Shown here piece by piece: positions 1-6,671 of a DNA stretch of 64,000 nt; within the stretch, counting starts at the first letter, position 1, and the number at the start of each line of letters is the position of its first letter. Position numbers and translations under genes: made by a program. The notes beneath the pieces are model-generated. The model was given only the letters and a program-made list of their open reading frames with translations, made no database searches and was not told the DNA's origin. Source of the DNA: Natrinema halophilum (GTDB lineage Archaea; Halobacteriota; Halobacteria; Halobacteriales; Natrialbaceae); the NCBI RefSeq assembly GCF_013402815.2, contig NZ_CP058601.1, positions 2,790,001-2,854,000 on the forward strand, in the 5' to 3' direction.

Positions 1-17
1 AAATCGGTGTCGAGAGA

Positions 18-698
18 TCAGGGAACTACACCGACGGTGAGCAACGTTCCGAACTCACGGTATCGCTCGACCATCTCCTCGCGGGTGTCCCACTCCTCGA
101 GCGGGAAGTCAGCCTCGTCTGGTATCGTAACTTCGCGGTCAGGGATATTGTCCTGTTCTGCGACGTGAAAGCCTGCATCACGGAACGCATCCCGGTACTG
201 TCGACGACTCCAGCGAGTCATTTCTACCGAGATGAACTGATCCCATTCGTGAGAGTGGACGTTTTCCTCGTAGTAGTTAACGGCACAGTAGAACGTTCCA
301 CCGGGTCGGAGGACGCGGGTGAGTTCGCGGAGCGTTTCGACTGGATCGGTAGCGTAATAGAACGCTTCCATCGACCAACAGTGGTCGATTGAGTCGTCGG
401 CTATCGGCAGCGAGTCAAAATCACCGACGACGTAGCCCACGTTCTCGTCGTCCGTATAGCCTGTCGCGTTTCGAGCCATTTCAGTGGACCCGTCGAGGCC
501 GTACACTCGACCAGCCTCTCTGGTGGCACGGAGTGCTCGCCCTGCATAGCCGCTCCCGCAGCCGAGGTCGAGGATCGTATCGTCGGGCTCAACGGGCATC
601 CGCATCAATGCCTGTTTCGCGGTGTTCCAGTGGCGTTCCTCCATCCCTCGATCCCGACCACTCGTTGCCCAGTCGTCGAACTCTTCGCGAACGCTCAT
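18..698 (-). CDS. class I SAM-dependent methyltransferase
   Basis: Predicted 226-aa cytosolic methyltransferase; the substrate is not evident. The glycine-rich SAM-binding motif I (LDLGCGSG) lies near residues 44-51, an acidic motif II (VYGLDGS) follows, then a post-II block (DFDSLPIADDSID) and RVLRPGGTFY, the order expected in the Methyltransf_11 fold. The frame stays open upstream to 806, but the ATG at 698 (MSVREEFDDW) begins the conserved fold and the upstream part is low-quality sequence, so 698 is preferred. It stands alone with no operon partner inside the window; the gene before it lies outside. Confidence 0.85.
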   Translation of the reverse strand: MSVREEFDDWATSGRDRGMEERHWNTAKQALMRMPVEPDDTILDLGCGSGYAGRALRATREAGRVYGLDGSTEMARNATGYTDDENVGYVVGDFDSLPIADDSIDHCWSMEAFYYATDPVETLRELTRVLRPGGTFYCAVNYYEENVHSHEWDQFISVEMTRWSRRQYRDAFRDAGFHVAEQDNIPDREVTIPDEADFPLEEWDTREEMVERYREFGTLLTVGVVP

Positions 699-1152
699 GT
701 CCAGTCGATGGGTTGTCCAGAAATAAACCCGTTCGCATAGAACTCTCTGGTCGAACCCGTCCGCCGGTGTTCGGCCGCTTCTATTCGGGTGGTGATTCTG
801 TCGCATGCGGCTGATCGGCGACGGTCGCGTCTCAGATATCCGACGATAACGACACTGATCACGGCTATAGCGTCACCCTTGTCCATCGAAAGTGTCGCCA
901 ATGCGACTCTGTCACCCGTTTCCACTGTGCTGATAGTTAGCGGTAGTTTTTTAGGTTTGCCTAAAATAGTGATGGTGAAGGGTCGTCACCGAACGAAATC
1001 CGTGGGCATCTGGATTTCGTCTCGATACTCGGTGAGTCTCTCTGTCCCACCCTCGAACTATTTCAGACCCTTCCTCCGATTTCCGGAATCAGGTATACAG
1101 CGAGAACTACATCCGCACTCTTAAGGGAATGCCGAAAGTTGTTCACGCTACT
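699..1152. other. intergenic region without a convincing gene
   Basis: This 454-base stretch separates two divergent genes. It holds a perfect inverted repeat resembling a DtxR/IdeR-type metal-responsive operator (949-966) and a TATA-like TTAAGG near 1119-1124, well placed for leaderless transcription of the gene at 1153. Open frames in it have no recognisable domain, and one running rightward just after the operator may be a relic. Confidence 0.5.
949..966. promoter_or_regulatory. DtxR/SirR-like operator (iron/manganese box candidate)
   Basis: The sequence TTTTAGG-TTTG-CCTAAAA is a perfect 7-bp inverted repeat with a 4-base spacer. It resembles operators of the DtxR/IdeR/SirR metalloregulators (TTAGG...CCTAA cores), which in haloarchaea sit in front of iron-uptake genes. 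No iron-transport gene follows: the next good gene starts about 190 bp downstream. The assignment rests on the motif only. Confidence 0.45.
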
Positions 1153-1731
1153 ATGGATTATACGCTTGAAATTGACGGGACACCGGAAACGGTACCAGGT
1201 GGGACTGGTGTGTTGCTTCTTCATCCGAGCACCGGTGAAACGGATCGAATCGACACAGACTTCCTGAAAACCGACACTGACAACTTCCTCGTCGTTTCGA
1301 CACGAACCACCGCTCGAGAAGTCCGGCAGAAACTCGAGTACTACGACGTCGATGAAAAACGGGCCGAAATTCTTGACACGCTGAGCATCGAACGCGGCTA
1401 CTCGCGCCGGTCGAGCGACACCGTCCACTACGTTGCCGCACCTGATGACATCGATGGGATCGTCGCACACATCGACAGCTTCCTCGACGAGCACGATGGA
1501 AAACTCCGCATTAGTTTCGACTCCGTCACCGAACTCGCCTACTATGCCGGGGAGGAACGAGCCCTCGAAGCGGTCGAACGGATCCTCGAACGACTCGCCG
1601 AGCACGATGCGGTCGGCCTCTTTCACCTCTCAGAAGAACCGCATGATACGGCGACCGTCGATGAGTTTCGCGCACTGTTCGACGGCATAATCGATCTCGA
1701 CGAAGACGGCAGCGTCGACGCCGACTTTTAG
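1153..1731 (+). CDS. conserved haloarchaeal protein (DUF7090-like, RecA/KaiC-like fold suspected)
   Basis: A 192-aa acidic soluble protein. I recall this family as a haloarchaeal DUF (DUF7090) related to KaiC/RecA-fold proteins without an obvious Walker A motif; that link is from memory. Visible features are an N-terminal beta-rich segment (GVLLLHPST), a mid segment STRTTAREV, and a C-terminal helical part ending DEDGSVDADF. The frame extends to an ATG at 1129, but the TTAAGG box near 1120 lies about 30 nt before the ATG at 1153, fitting leaderless translation from 1153. It is convergent with the next gene. Function unknown. Confidence 0.7.
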   Translation: MDYTLEIDGTPETVPGGTGVLLLHPSTGETDRIDTDFLKTDTDNFLVVSTRTTAREVRQKLEYYDVDEKRAEILDTLSIERGYSRRSSDTVHYVAAPDDIDGIVAHIDSFLDEHDGKLRISFDSVTELAYYAGEERALEAVERILERLAEHDAVGLFHLSEEPHDTATVDEFRALFDGIIDLDEDGSVDADF

Positions 1732-1775
1732 CGCAAGTCAGTCAGCGAGCGGATCGATACCTGCTACCACGTCGA

Positions 1776-2564
1776 TTACGACTCATCAGCGAATACGTCG
1801 AACGTCTTCTCGGCCCAGCGAATCGCGTACTCGGGACCGTGGTCTCGATATGCATCCGTATCGAGGGCAGCAAAGGGGGGCGGTAGTTCGATTGCGTGCT
1901 TGATCGCGGCACATGCGAGTTCAGTCGCGTCAGCGAACGACGTATCACCGCGCGCGACGGCTCGAGGCAGCCCAGCTACCCGATCCTCGAGACGGTTCCC
2001 GGCGTCCTGCCAGGCGTCGGCGAGTTCGGGATGGTCGCCGGGCCAGGTTGCGAATTCGTCCCGTGTCTGGAGGCCGACCCAGCCATCGTACAGTGCCGCC
2101 GCGACCTGGTAGGTGGCGTTCGGATCGAGAGCAACTGCCGCGTCGAGGTCGCGGTAGGACTCCTCGAAGAAGCCGATGAACTGTTCGGATTCCTCGAGTC
2201 CTAACTGAACGAACGCTTCGGCGAGCAGGAAATCGACGAACGAATCGGGCGAGCCTTCGATTCGGGGTTTAACGATAACGATTGGTGGTTCGGTCTGACG
2301 CGTCCAGACGATACTGCCGTCGCCGGGCATCCCGATGGTGAAATCCGAACTCACGTAGTGCTCGAGCACGGTCGGTGCGTCGTCAGGAAGCCATGTTGCA
2401 GGATAGCTCGCGGGCTCGAGTGCGTCAACGAGTAGACCGAGATCTTCGGCCTGAGCCGGTGGTAGCGTTTCGAAGTCGCGTTTGCAGTCGAAGACGAGGG
2501 TATCGGGGGCGTGTGACTCCCGAACGGCCTCGACCCGGTCCGGGATCGGACGGGTCTCGAACAT
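1776..2564 (-). CDS. conserved haloarchaeal protein (DUF7089-like)
   Basis: A 262-aa acidic protein with no catalytic motif that I recognise. It looks like a soluble alpha-helical protein with several TPR-like helix pairs (about residues 115-230). I recall the family as DUF7089, encoded near DUF7090 in haloarchaea, consistent with the convergent neighbour. Its ATG overlaps the stop codon of the small membrane-peptide gene upstream (TGATG), which implies translational coupling. Function unknown. Confidence 0.7.
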   Translation of the reverse strand: MFETRPIPDRVEAVRESHAPDTLVFDCKRDFETLPPAQAEDLGLLVDALEPASYPATWLPDDAPTVLEHYVSSDFTIGMPGDGSIVWTRQTEPPIVIVKPRIEGSPDSFVDFLLAEAFVQLGLEESEQFIGFFEESYRDLDAAVALDPNATYQVAAALYDGWVGLQTRDEFATWPGDHPELADAWQDAGNRLEDRVAGLPRAVARGDTSFADATELACAAIKHAIELPPPFAALDTDAYRDHGPEYAIRWAEKTFDVFADES

Positions 2565-2653
2565 CAGGAGAGCGCGGTTTGGAAGACGAGCAGGATCGAC
2601 AGCAGCGCCGATACAGCGACCGTAGCGAGAACGACCTTGGTTGCAGTGCTCAT
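2564..2653 (-). CDS. single-helix membrane microprotein, coupled to the downstream gene
   Basis: A 29-residue ORF beginning MSTATKVVLATVAVSALLS and ending VFQTALS, with one hydrophobic segment covering most of its length. Its TGA overlaps the ATG of the 262-aa gene downstream. An in-frame ATG two codons earlier (2659) is preceded by a TTTAAG box around 2682-2688, the right distance for a leaderless transcript, so this microgene is probably the first cistron. The hydrophobic pattern and the stop-start overlap argue for a real gene. Confidence 0.6.
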   Translation of the reverse strand: MSTATKVVLATVAVSALLSILLVFQTALS

Positions 2654-2659
2654 GTGCAT

Positions 2660-2998
2660 GGCGTCGTCTCCGTATCGCTTAAATCCATCTGTCTGACCTC
2701 GGCCCGACGGTGATTCTCACTCTCGGCTTACCACGTTGTGTGAGCCTCGGCCGGTCACAGGCACTCGTATCAATGTCTCATTCGAGGCGAAAGCATCGAT
2801 TCCGCACCCGAAAGAGATTCGAACCCCATTATTTCGTGTGGAACGGATACGGATAACACAGCCTGCAAGCCGAAAGTCAGTAGAAAAGTTAGAGGAGAAA
2901 CGACCCGGTGGCGAAGGGGAACGGTGCAGTAGAAACGGTTCGGTGGCAATGAGGAATAGTAAAAACCCTCTTGGTTCGGTCAGTTGTGATCGTGACGA
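2660..2998. other. intergenic region between arvC and the microgene
   Basis: This 339-base stretch lies between two minus-strand units. It contains the promoter of the microgene (TTTAAG near 2685) and an ORB-like element (2819-2843). A small palindrome (TGATCGTGACGATCA) sits just downstream of arvC near 2988-3002. No credible ORF. Confidence 0.5.
2819..2843 (-). repeat. ORB-like element (short form)
   Basis: On the minus strand this reads TTCCACACGAAATAATGGGG followed by TTC, matching the pattern TTCCA-N-GAAAC-N-GGGG of haloarchaeal origin recognition boxes, with one difference in the GAAAC core. It closely resembles the short element in front of orc1 (6638-6661). It lies outside the arvABC operon, about 2.8 kb from the origin core. 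Confidence 0.5.
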
Positions 2999-4069
2999 TC
3001 ACACGTCTCCGTCGTCACCTTCACGCCACGAGTCCGGGACATCGATAACGTACCGACCGTCTTCCTGGAGGGAGATGATGTACTCGTCGCGGTTGTAGAG
3101 TTCCATAAGGTTGAGTTCGTACTGTCCTGGTCGAACGATTTTGATGCTCTCGAACTGTTCGTTGAGTTCCGCGCGAAGATCTTCGATCGAAGGGCGATCG
3201 CCGCTCGGTTCGCTCACGACCCGTCCGTGTTCGGGAGGCTGGCCGTCGTTACCACCCTCGGGAGGCAGATCGTTACCATCTACATCAGACGTTTCTGTGT
3301 CACCCGACATTTCGACTGAGCCTCTGGTATCGGTAGTACGCTCCAAGCGATTTCGATCGGTAGCCTCCGAGTTGGTTGGGATGTCGTCCGACGGGACCAC
3401 TTCGCTACGGGCGTTGGCCTGTGCCGAATTCTCGTCGTCTTCAAGAGAGGGGTTGGAGGCGTCCGGAGATGGGTTCGACTGATCGGCGACCGGATCGGCC
3501 TGTTCTTCATGATCGTCGTCCGAAATATCGATCGAAGATCCGGATCGGTCCTCAGGCCGCCGCGCCGTTTCGGGCCACTCCGGGAACTCCCCAGTTCTCG
3601 TTGATTTCTCTTCGCTGTCCTCTGCTTTTCCGCGAGTCGGCCAGGAGCCATTCGGCTGAGAGGATGCCGTTGTTGGCCCGGAATAGTGTTGTTCGTCAGA
3701 GTCCGCTCCATTCCGAGAAGAATTCTCAGCGGGTGCCACCGGATCTTCAGCCGGGCTTTCAGACGAGTCCGCTGATACCCACTCCCGAACTGTCTCCGCG
3801 GCTCGCGCAGTGACGCTGTTCGACGCAGACGACGCGGATCGCTCTGGAGAACCGGCAGCATCGGTCGATCCCGCCGAGTCGACGGCGGTGTCCCCCTTCC
3901 CAGAAGTCGTGACCGAACCCGAATCACCACCCTCGTCGAACGATTCAGTTGCGGCCGCGGCAGTCGGCGCAAACTGGAATTTGTTGCCGCCGCAGTCAGG
4001 ACAGCCCGACAGCATCTCCTTGGAGCCGTCGGCGAACGTCCGGCCGCAGTTCGTACACTGATGTGGCAT
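2999..4069 (-). CDS. arvC: ArvC/OapC zinc-ribbon protein
   Basis: A 356-aa protein with an N-terminal zinc ribbon (CTNCGRTF...CPDCGGNKF, residues 5-30), about 230 residues of acidic Ser/Asp/Glu-rich low-complexity linker, and a conserved C-terminal segment (IEDLRAELNEQFESIKIV...YELNLMELYNRDEYIISL, about 290-345). This is the layout of OapC (origin-associated protein), also called ArvC. The gene is last in the arvA-arvB-arvC operon; its ATG overlaps the arvB stop by one base (TAATG). From memory, ArvABC was linked to extracellular vesicle production in Haloferax. The role of ArvC is unclear. Confidence 0.85.
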   Translation of the reverse strand: MPHQCTNCGRTFADGSKEMLSGCPDCGGNKFQFAPTAAAATESFDEGGDSGSVTTSGKGDTAVDSAGSTDAAGSPERSASSASNSVTARAAETVREWVSADSSESPAEDPVAPAENSSRNGADSDEQHYSGPTTASSQPNGSWPTRGKAEDSEEKSTRTGEFPEWPETARRPEDRSGSSIDISDDDHEEQADPVADQSNPSPDASNPSLEDDENSAQANARSEVVPSDDIPTNSEATDRNRLERTTDTRGSVEMSGDTETSDVDGNDLPPEGGNDGQPPEHGRVVSEPSGDRPSIEDLRAELNEQFESIKIVRPGQYELNLMELYNRDEYIISLQEDGRYVIDVPDSWREGDDGDV

Positions 4070-4479
4070 TAGTTACGGGAAACGAGCGCGCTGATGAGCG
4101 TTTCGTCCTTGTGAAGCGTCTCGATCTGATTGGCTGGGCCGATCACTGTCAGTTTCGTTTCCGTCTGATCGTTGCCCATGATGCGACCGAGCAACGACGA
4201 ATCACGGGTTTCGGATTTCGGATACGTCTCTATCTCAATCCCGTTGAACTCGTCGGGACTTATCTCGGCCATCGTCACCTCGATGAGCCGGCTCTCTTCG
4301 TCGGGAGTCAGTCCCTCCTCGAGAATGACGATGTTACCGTCGTGAACGCCGTCCAAGATCATCCTGATCTTCTCCATCGTCGCCATCCCGTCCATTCGCT
4401 CGCCGCTGATCAGGTCGATCTGTACGCCGTCGGATGGCTCCGAATCGTCCGCGTTTGTAGCTTTCGGCATCGTAATCAC
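4069..4479 (-). CDS. arvB: ArvB/OapB, DUF2073 family protein
   Basis: A 136-aa protein of the DUF2073 family (OapB/ArvB), with conserved blocks DGVQIDLISGERMD, KIRMILDGVHDGNIVILEEG and ISPDEFNGIEIE. It is found next to the Era-like GTPase in many Euryarchaeota. Its ATG overlaps the arvA stop by four bases (ATGA) and its stop overlaps the arvC start, so the three genes are almost certainly one translationally coupled operon. It may be the GTPase partner or regulator; the exact activity is not established here. Confidence 0.9.
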   Translation of the reverse strand: MITMPKATNADDSEPSDGVQIDLISGERMDGMATMEKIRMILDGVHDGNIVILEEGLTPDEESRLIEVTMAEISPDEFNGIEIETYPKSETRDSSLLGRIMGNDQTETKLTVIGPANQIETLHKDETLISALVSRN

Positions 4480-5114
4480 CCGAAGTACTCCGCGATCTTG
4501 CCGTACACTTCGTCCATGTTGTTGCCTTCCTTTGCGGAAAGGGGAACGGTAGTATGTTGGGGAAACGCGTCTTCGATACGCTTGACACTCGATTCCTCGA
4601 GATCGGTTTTGTTCGCGAAGATTAGAACCGGGAGATCGCGGGATTCGATGATGCCGATCAGCATCGTATTGACTTGCGTGATCGGATCTTCCGCACTATC
4701 CAAGACATAGATAACGCCGTCTACATCTTCTCGAAGCCAGTGCATCGCCTCGGCAACGCCTTCCGTCGCTTCACGCGAGCGCCGTATGGCGTCTTCTTCG
4801 TCCATCTCGTCGGTGAATTCCTCGTAATCGACTTTCGTCGTCACGCCGGGCGTGTCGACGATATCGATGGTCACCGTCTTGCCATTTCGTTCAATCTCGA
4901 CGTTTTCTTTCCGCCGCGCGCGTCGCGTTTCGTGAGGGACGTGACTCTCAGTACCGATCGCATCGCCGGTCCAGTCGCGTGCGATACGGTTCGCGAGCGT
5001 CGTTTTCCCGGCGTTGGGTGGGCCGTAGATACCGATTCGTTTTGGCTCCTGTTCGGAAAACAGGCGATCCGTAACCCGAGAGATACTATCTTTGAGTTCT
5101 GTGAACAGTCCCAT
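4476..5114 (-). CDS. arvA: ArvA/OapA, Era-like small GTPase
   Basis: A 212-aa GTP-binding protein. Numbering from MGLFTELKD, the P-loop is GPPNAGKT (31-38), G3 is DTPG, G4 is NKTD and G5 is SAK, a complete G-domain set. The annotated frame runs up to 5171, but the ATG at 5114 begins the conserved sequence and the extra N-terminus looks untranslated. The family (OapA, ArvA) is adjacent to orc1/oriC1 in haloarchaea and was reported to drive vesicle formation in Haloferax (from memory). The gene leads the arvABC operon and is divergent from orc1 across the origin. Confidence 0.92.
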   Translation of the reverse strand: MGLFTELKDSISRVTDRLFSEQEPKRIGIYGPPNAGKTTLANRIARDWTGDAIGTESHVPHETRRARRKENVEIERNGKTVTIDIVDTPGVTTKVDYEEFTDEMDEEDAIRRSREATEGVAEAMHWLREDVDGVIYVLDSAEDPITQVNTMLIGIIESRDLPVLIFANKTDLEESSVKRIEDAFPQHTTVPLSAKEGNNMDEVYGKIAEYFG

Positions 5115-5478
5115 CTGTGGGGGCCTCCAGCACCGCGGGGTGCATCTGCGCTGACTACAGACTGGACTCACTTAAGCCTACGTCAGACGAGTTGATAGTC
5201 CGACATCGGAGAGTTATCGCTTGGCGTCGTTTTTCTTTTTTATTAGGACAAGTGGAGAGCTGCGAGTAATAGCTTAGATGACCGACGGATTGGTGCCGAA
5301 AATAGTTGCCGGGTCGACACTATCCGACTATCGAATGCAGTAGATACGAAGATCGATAGCAGCAGATCTCTAGTGCAAACAGTCTATCGAGCGATCAAAG
5401 ACAGAAAGACAGGTATTGGAATGAAAGGATCGTTGTGTGTCTGATGTCTTTCCGCCGATTTTGCTCACTCTACAGATT

Positions 5479-5538
5479 TTCTGTTGACAGTACGCTGGCC
5501 ATGCAGCGCGCTGAACATGTGATATCTTCTGTTGACAG
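5479..5538 (+). repeat. 12-bp direct repeat pair in the origin
   Basis: TTCTGTTGACAG occurs at 5479-5490 and again at 5527-5538, 48 bp apart, each followed by a similar TAC/CAC tail. The pair lies on the arvA side of the left long ORB. It could bind an additional initiator or the arvA regulator; no family is recognised. Confidence 0.5.
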
Positions 5539-5591
5539 CACACTGATCACGTGAGGGAGAACGGACACGGTGGAAGAGGGAGAGCCGTATT

Positions 5592-5622
5592 GACCCCCCA
5601 CCCCTTCGTTTCAAGTGGAAAC
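5592..5622 (-). repeat. origin recognition box, long form (left)
   Basis: On the minus strand: TTTCCACTTGAAACGAAGGG, then GTGGGGGGTC. This matches the haloarchaeal ORB: a TTCCA-TTGAAACGA dyad half followed by a long G-string. It is almost identical to the right copy in inverted orientation, as expected for Orc1/Cdc6 dimers flanking an unwinding element. Confidence 0.88.
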
Positions 5623-5811
5623 TCTGCACCTGAGATAAGGGGCGAGCAATCGTCTCTGGTACGAGGGCAAGAACGAACTTCGACTCGGATTTGTATACGG
5701 ACGATATACGACCCATATTCGGTCGATTCAGCACGTATGAGTTATCGAACCCTTCAGCTATATAGAGGCGGAGGACTCTACAGAGCAAGGGAGAAGCAGT
5801 CAAGAAGTCGT

Positions 5812-5900
5812 TATGAATAAGAACAACCAGTCTAGTAAAAACTAGCTATTCCTAATACTACGGACCGAGTTTTCCCCCCAAATACATAAAACCCCACTGT
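5812..5900. other. AT-rich segment, candidate duplex unwinding element
   Basis: Between the two long ORBs, this stretch is rich in A/T (GTTATGAATAAGAAC, then AGTAAAAACTAGCTATTCC and AAATACATAAAA) with a small palindrome CTAGTAAAAACTAG near 5833-5846. Location between inverted ORBs is the usual site of the unwinding element. Boundaries are approximate. Confidence 0.55.
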
Positions 5901-5936
5901 TCAGAGGTTCGCGTTCCTTACCCCTCCTTCGGACTG

Positions 5937-5966
5937 TTCCAGTTGAAACGAAGGGGTGGGGGGGTC
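5937..5966 (+). repeat. origin recognition box, long form (right)
   Basis: Reads TTCCAGTTGAAACGAAGGGG followed by TGGGGGGGTC, in inverted orientation to the left ORB at 5592-5622. The seven-G run is longer than in the left copy. Confidence 0.9.
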
Positions 5967-6023
5967 GAGAAGGTGACCGACCCGAAATATATCGTCATCG
6001 GTCCACTTGCCAGTCGAGTTCGA

Positions 6024-6060
6024 TCGAGTTGGGTCAGTGAACGCGTTCGAGTTGGGTCAG
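6024..6060 (+). repeat. 14-bp direct repeat pair in the origin
   Basis: TCGAGTTGGGTCAG occurs at 6024-6037 and 6047-6060, 23 bp apart, just to the right of the long ORB. The 23-bp spacing is close to two helical turns, which would place bound proteins on one face. No known binding protein is assigned. Confidence 0.5.
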
Positions 6061-6637
6061 GGCACAGTCCGTAGTAGTGCGAGCAGAAATACTCAAGCAC
6101 GCGCTACCTCGTTGGGGGTCAAACAGATCTAACGCAGAAACGGACGAACGACGACCGAGTCTCACACGCTTTCGGTCTTCGAGGACACCTTCGTGTTGTC
6201 CCCCGGAGGAAGTCTCGAACTCCAATGTGGGGGGGCGAATTCCAACAGGCTGAGGATGTCAAATGCAGGGGAACTCACCCATCTTCGACATCACGTATCT
6301 TACGGTAATCACGTTCCTGAACGTGATACCAATTCCGAAATAGCACACATGCGATCTCAAGAATACAATACACGCAAATAATCATTTGCCAGGATCTGAC
6401 AAACTCCTCACACCATTCTATTCTTGATGTATCCCCTCATCTCACCCTGGCTAGTATAATTATACTGTTGGATAGACTCTGATGAAATAGCACCACGAGC
6501 AAAAAGGAAGGGAAGAATTTATTATCATGCTTTTCCTCTCTTTCGTTTGCATCAACTGGACCCGAATCGGATAACTGAAGCAGTGGATCCTCTGCAGGAG
6601 GCCATCACACTGTATAATACCTAACCGCTGGTTCGTG

Positions 6638-6661
6638 CTCCACTCGAAACAAAGGGGTTCG
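6638..6661 (+). promoter_or_regulatory. short ORB in the orc1 promoter
   Basis: CTCCACTCGAAACAAAGGGG then TTCG ends ten bases before the orc1 ATG, and overlaps the region just downstream of a TATA-like box (TGTATAATACC near 6611-6621). Orc1 binding here could repress its own transcription as well as contribute to the origin. Confidence 0.65.
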
Positions 6662-6671
6662 CATACGACGA

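Larger units (their letters stand above)
5115..6671. other. oriC1: replication origin oriC1
   Basis: This 1.56-kb gap between divergent arvA and orc1 has the standard haloarchaeal origin layout: two long ORB elements with G-strings in opposite orientation (5592-5622 minus, 5937-5966 plus), an AT-rich unwinding-like segment between them (about 5812-5900), a short ORB in the orc1 promoter (6638-6661), and several direct repeats. No ORF in the region is convincing. Base composition is clearly more AT-rich than the genes around it. Confidence 0.9.

Noticed and set aside
3280-3972. 230-codon alternative frame in arvC
   Set aside because: It is an overlapping Arg/Pro-rich shadow of the arvC linker; the true frame has the zinc ribbon and conserved C-terminus.
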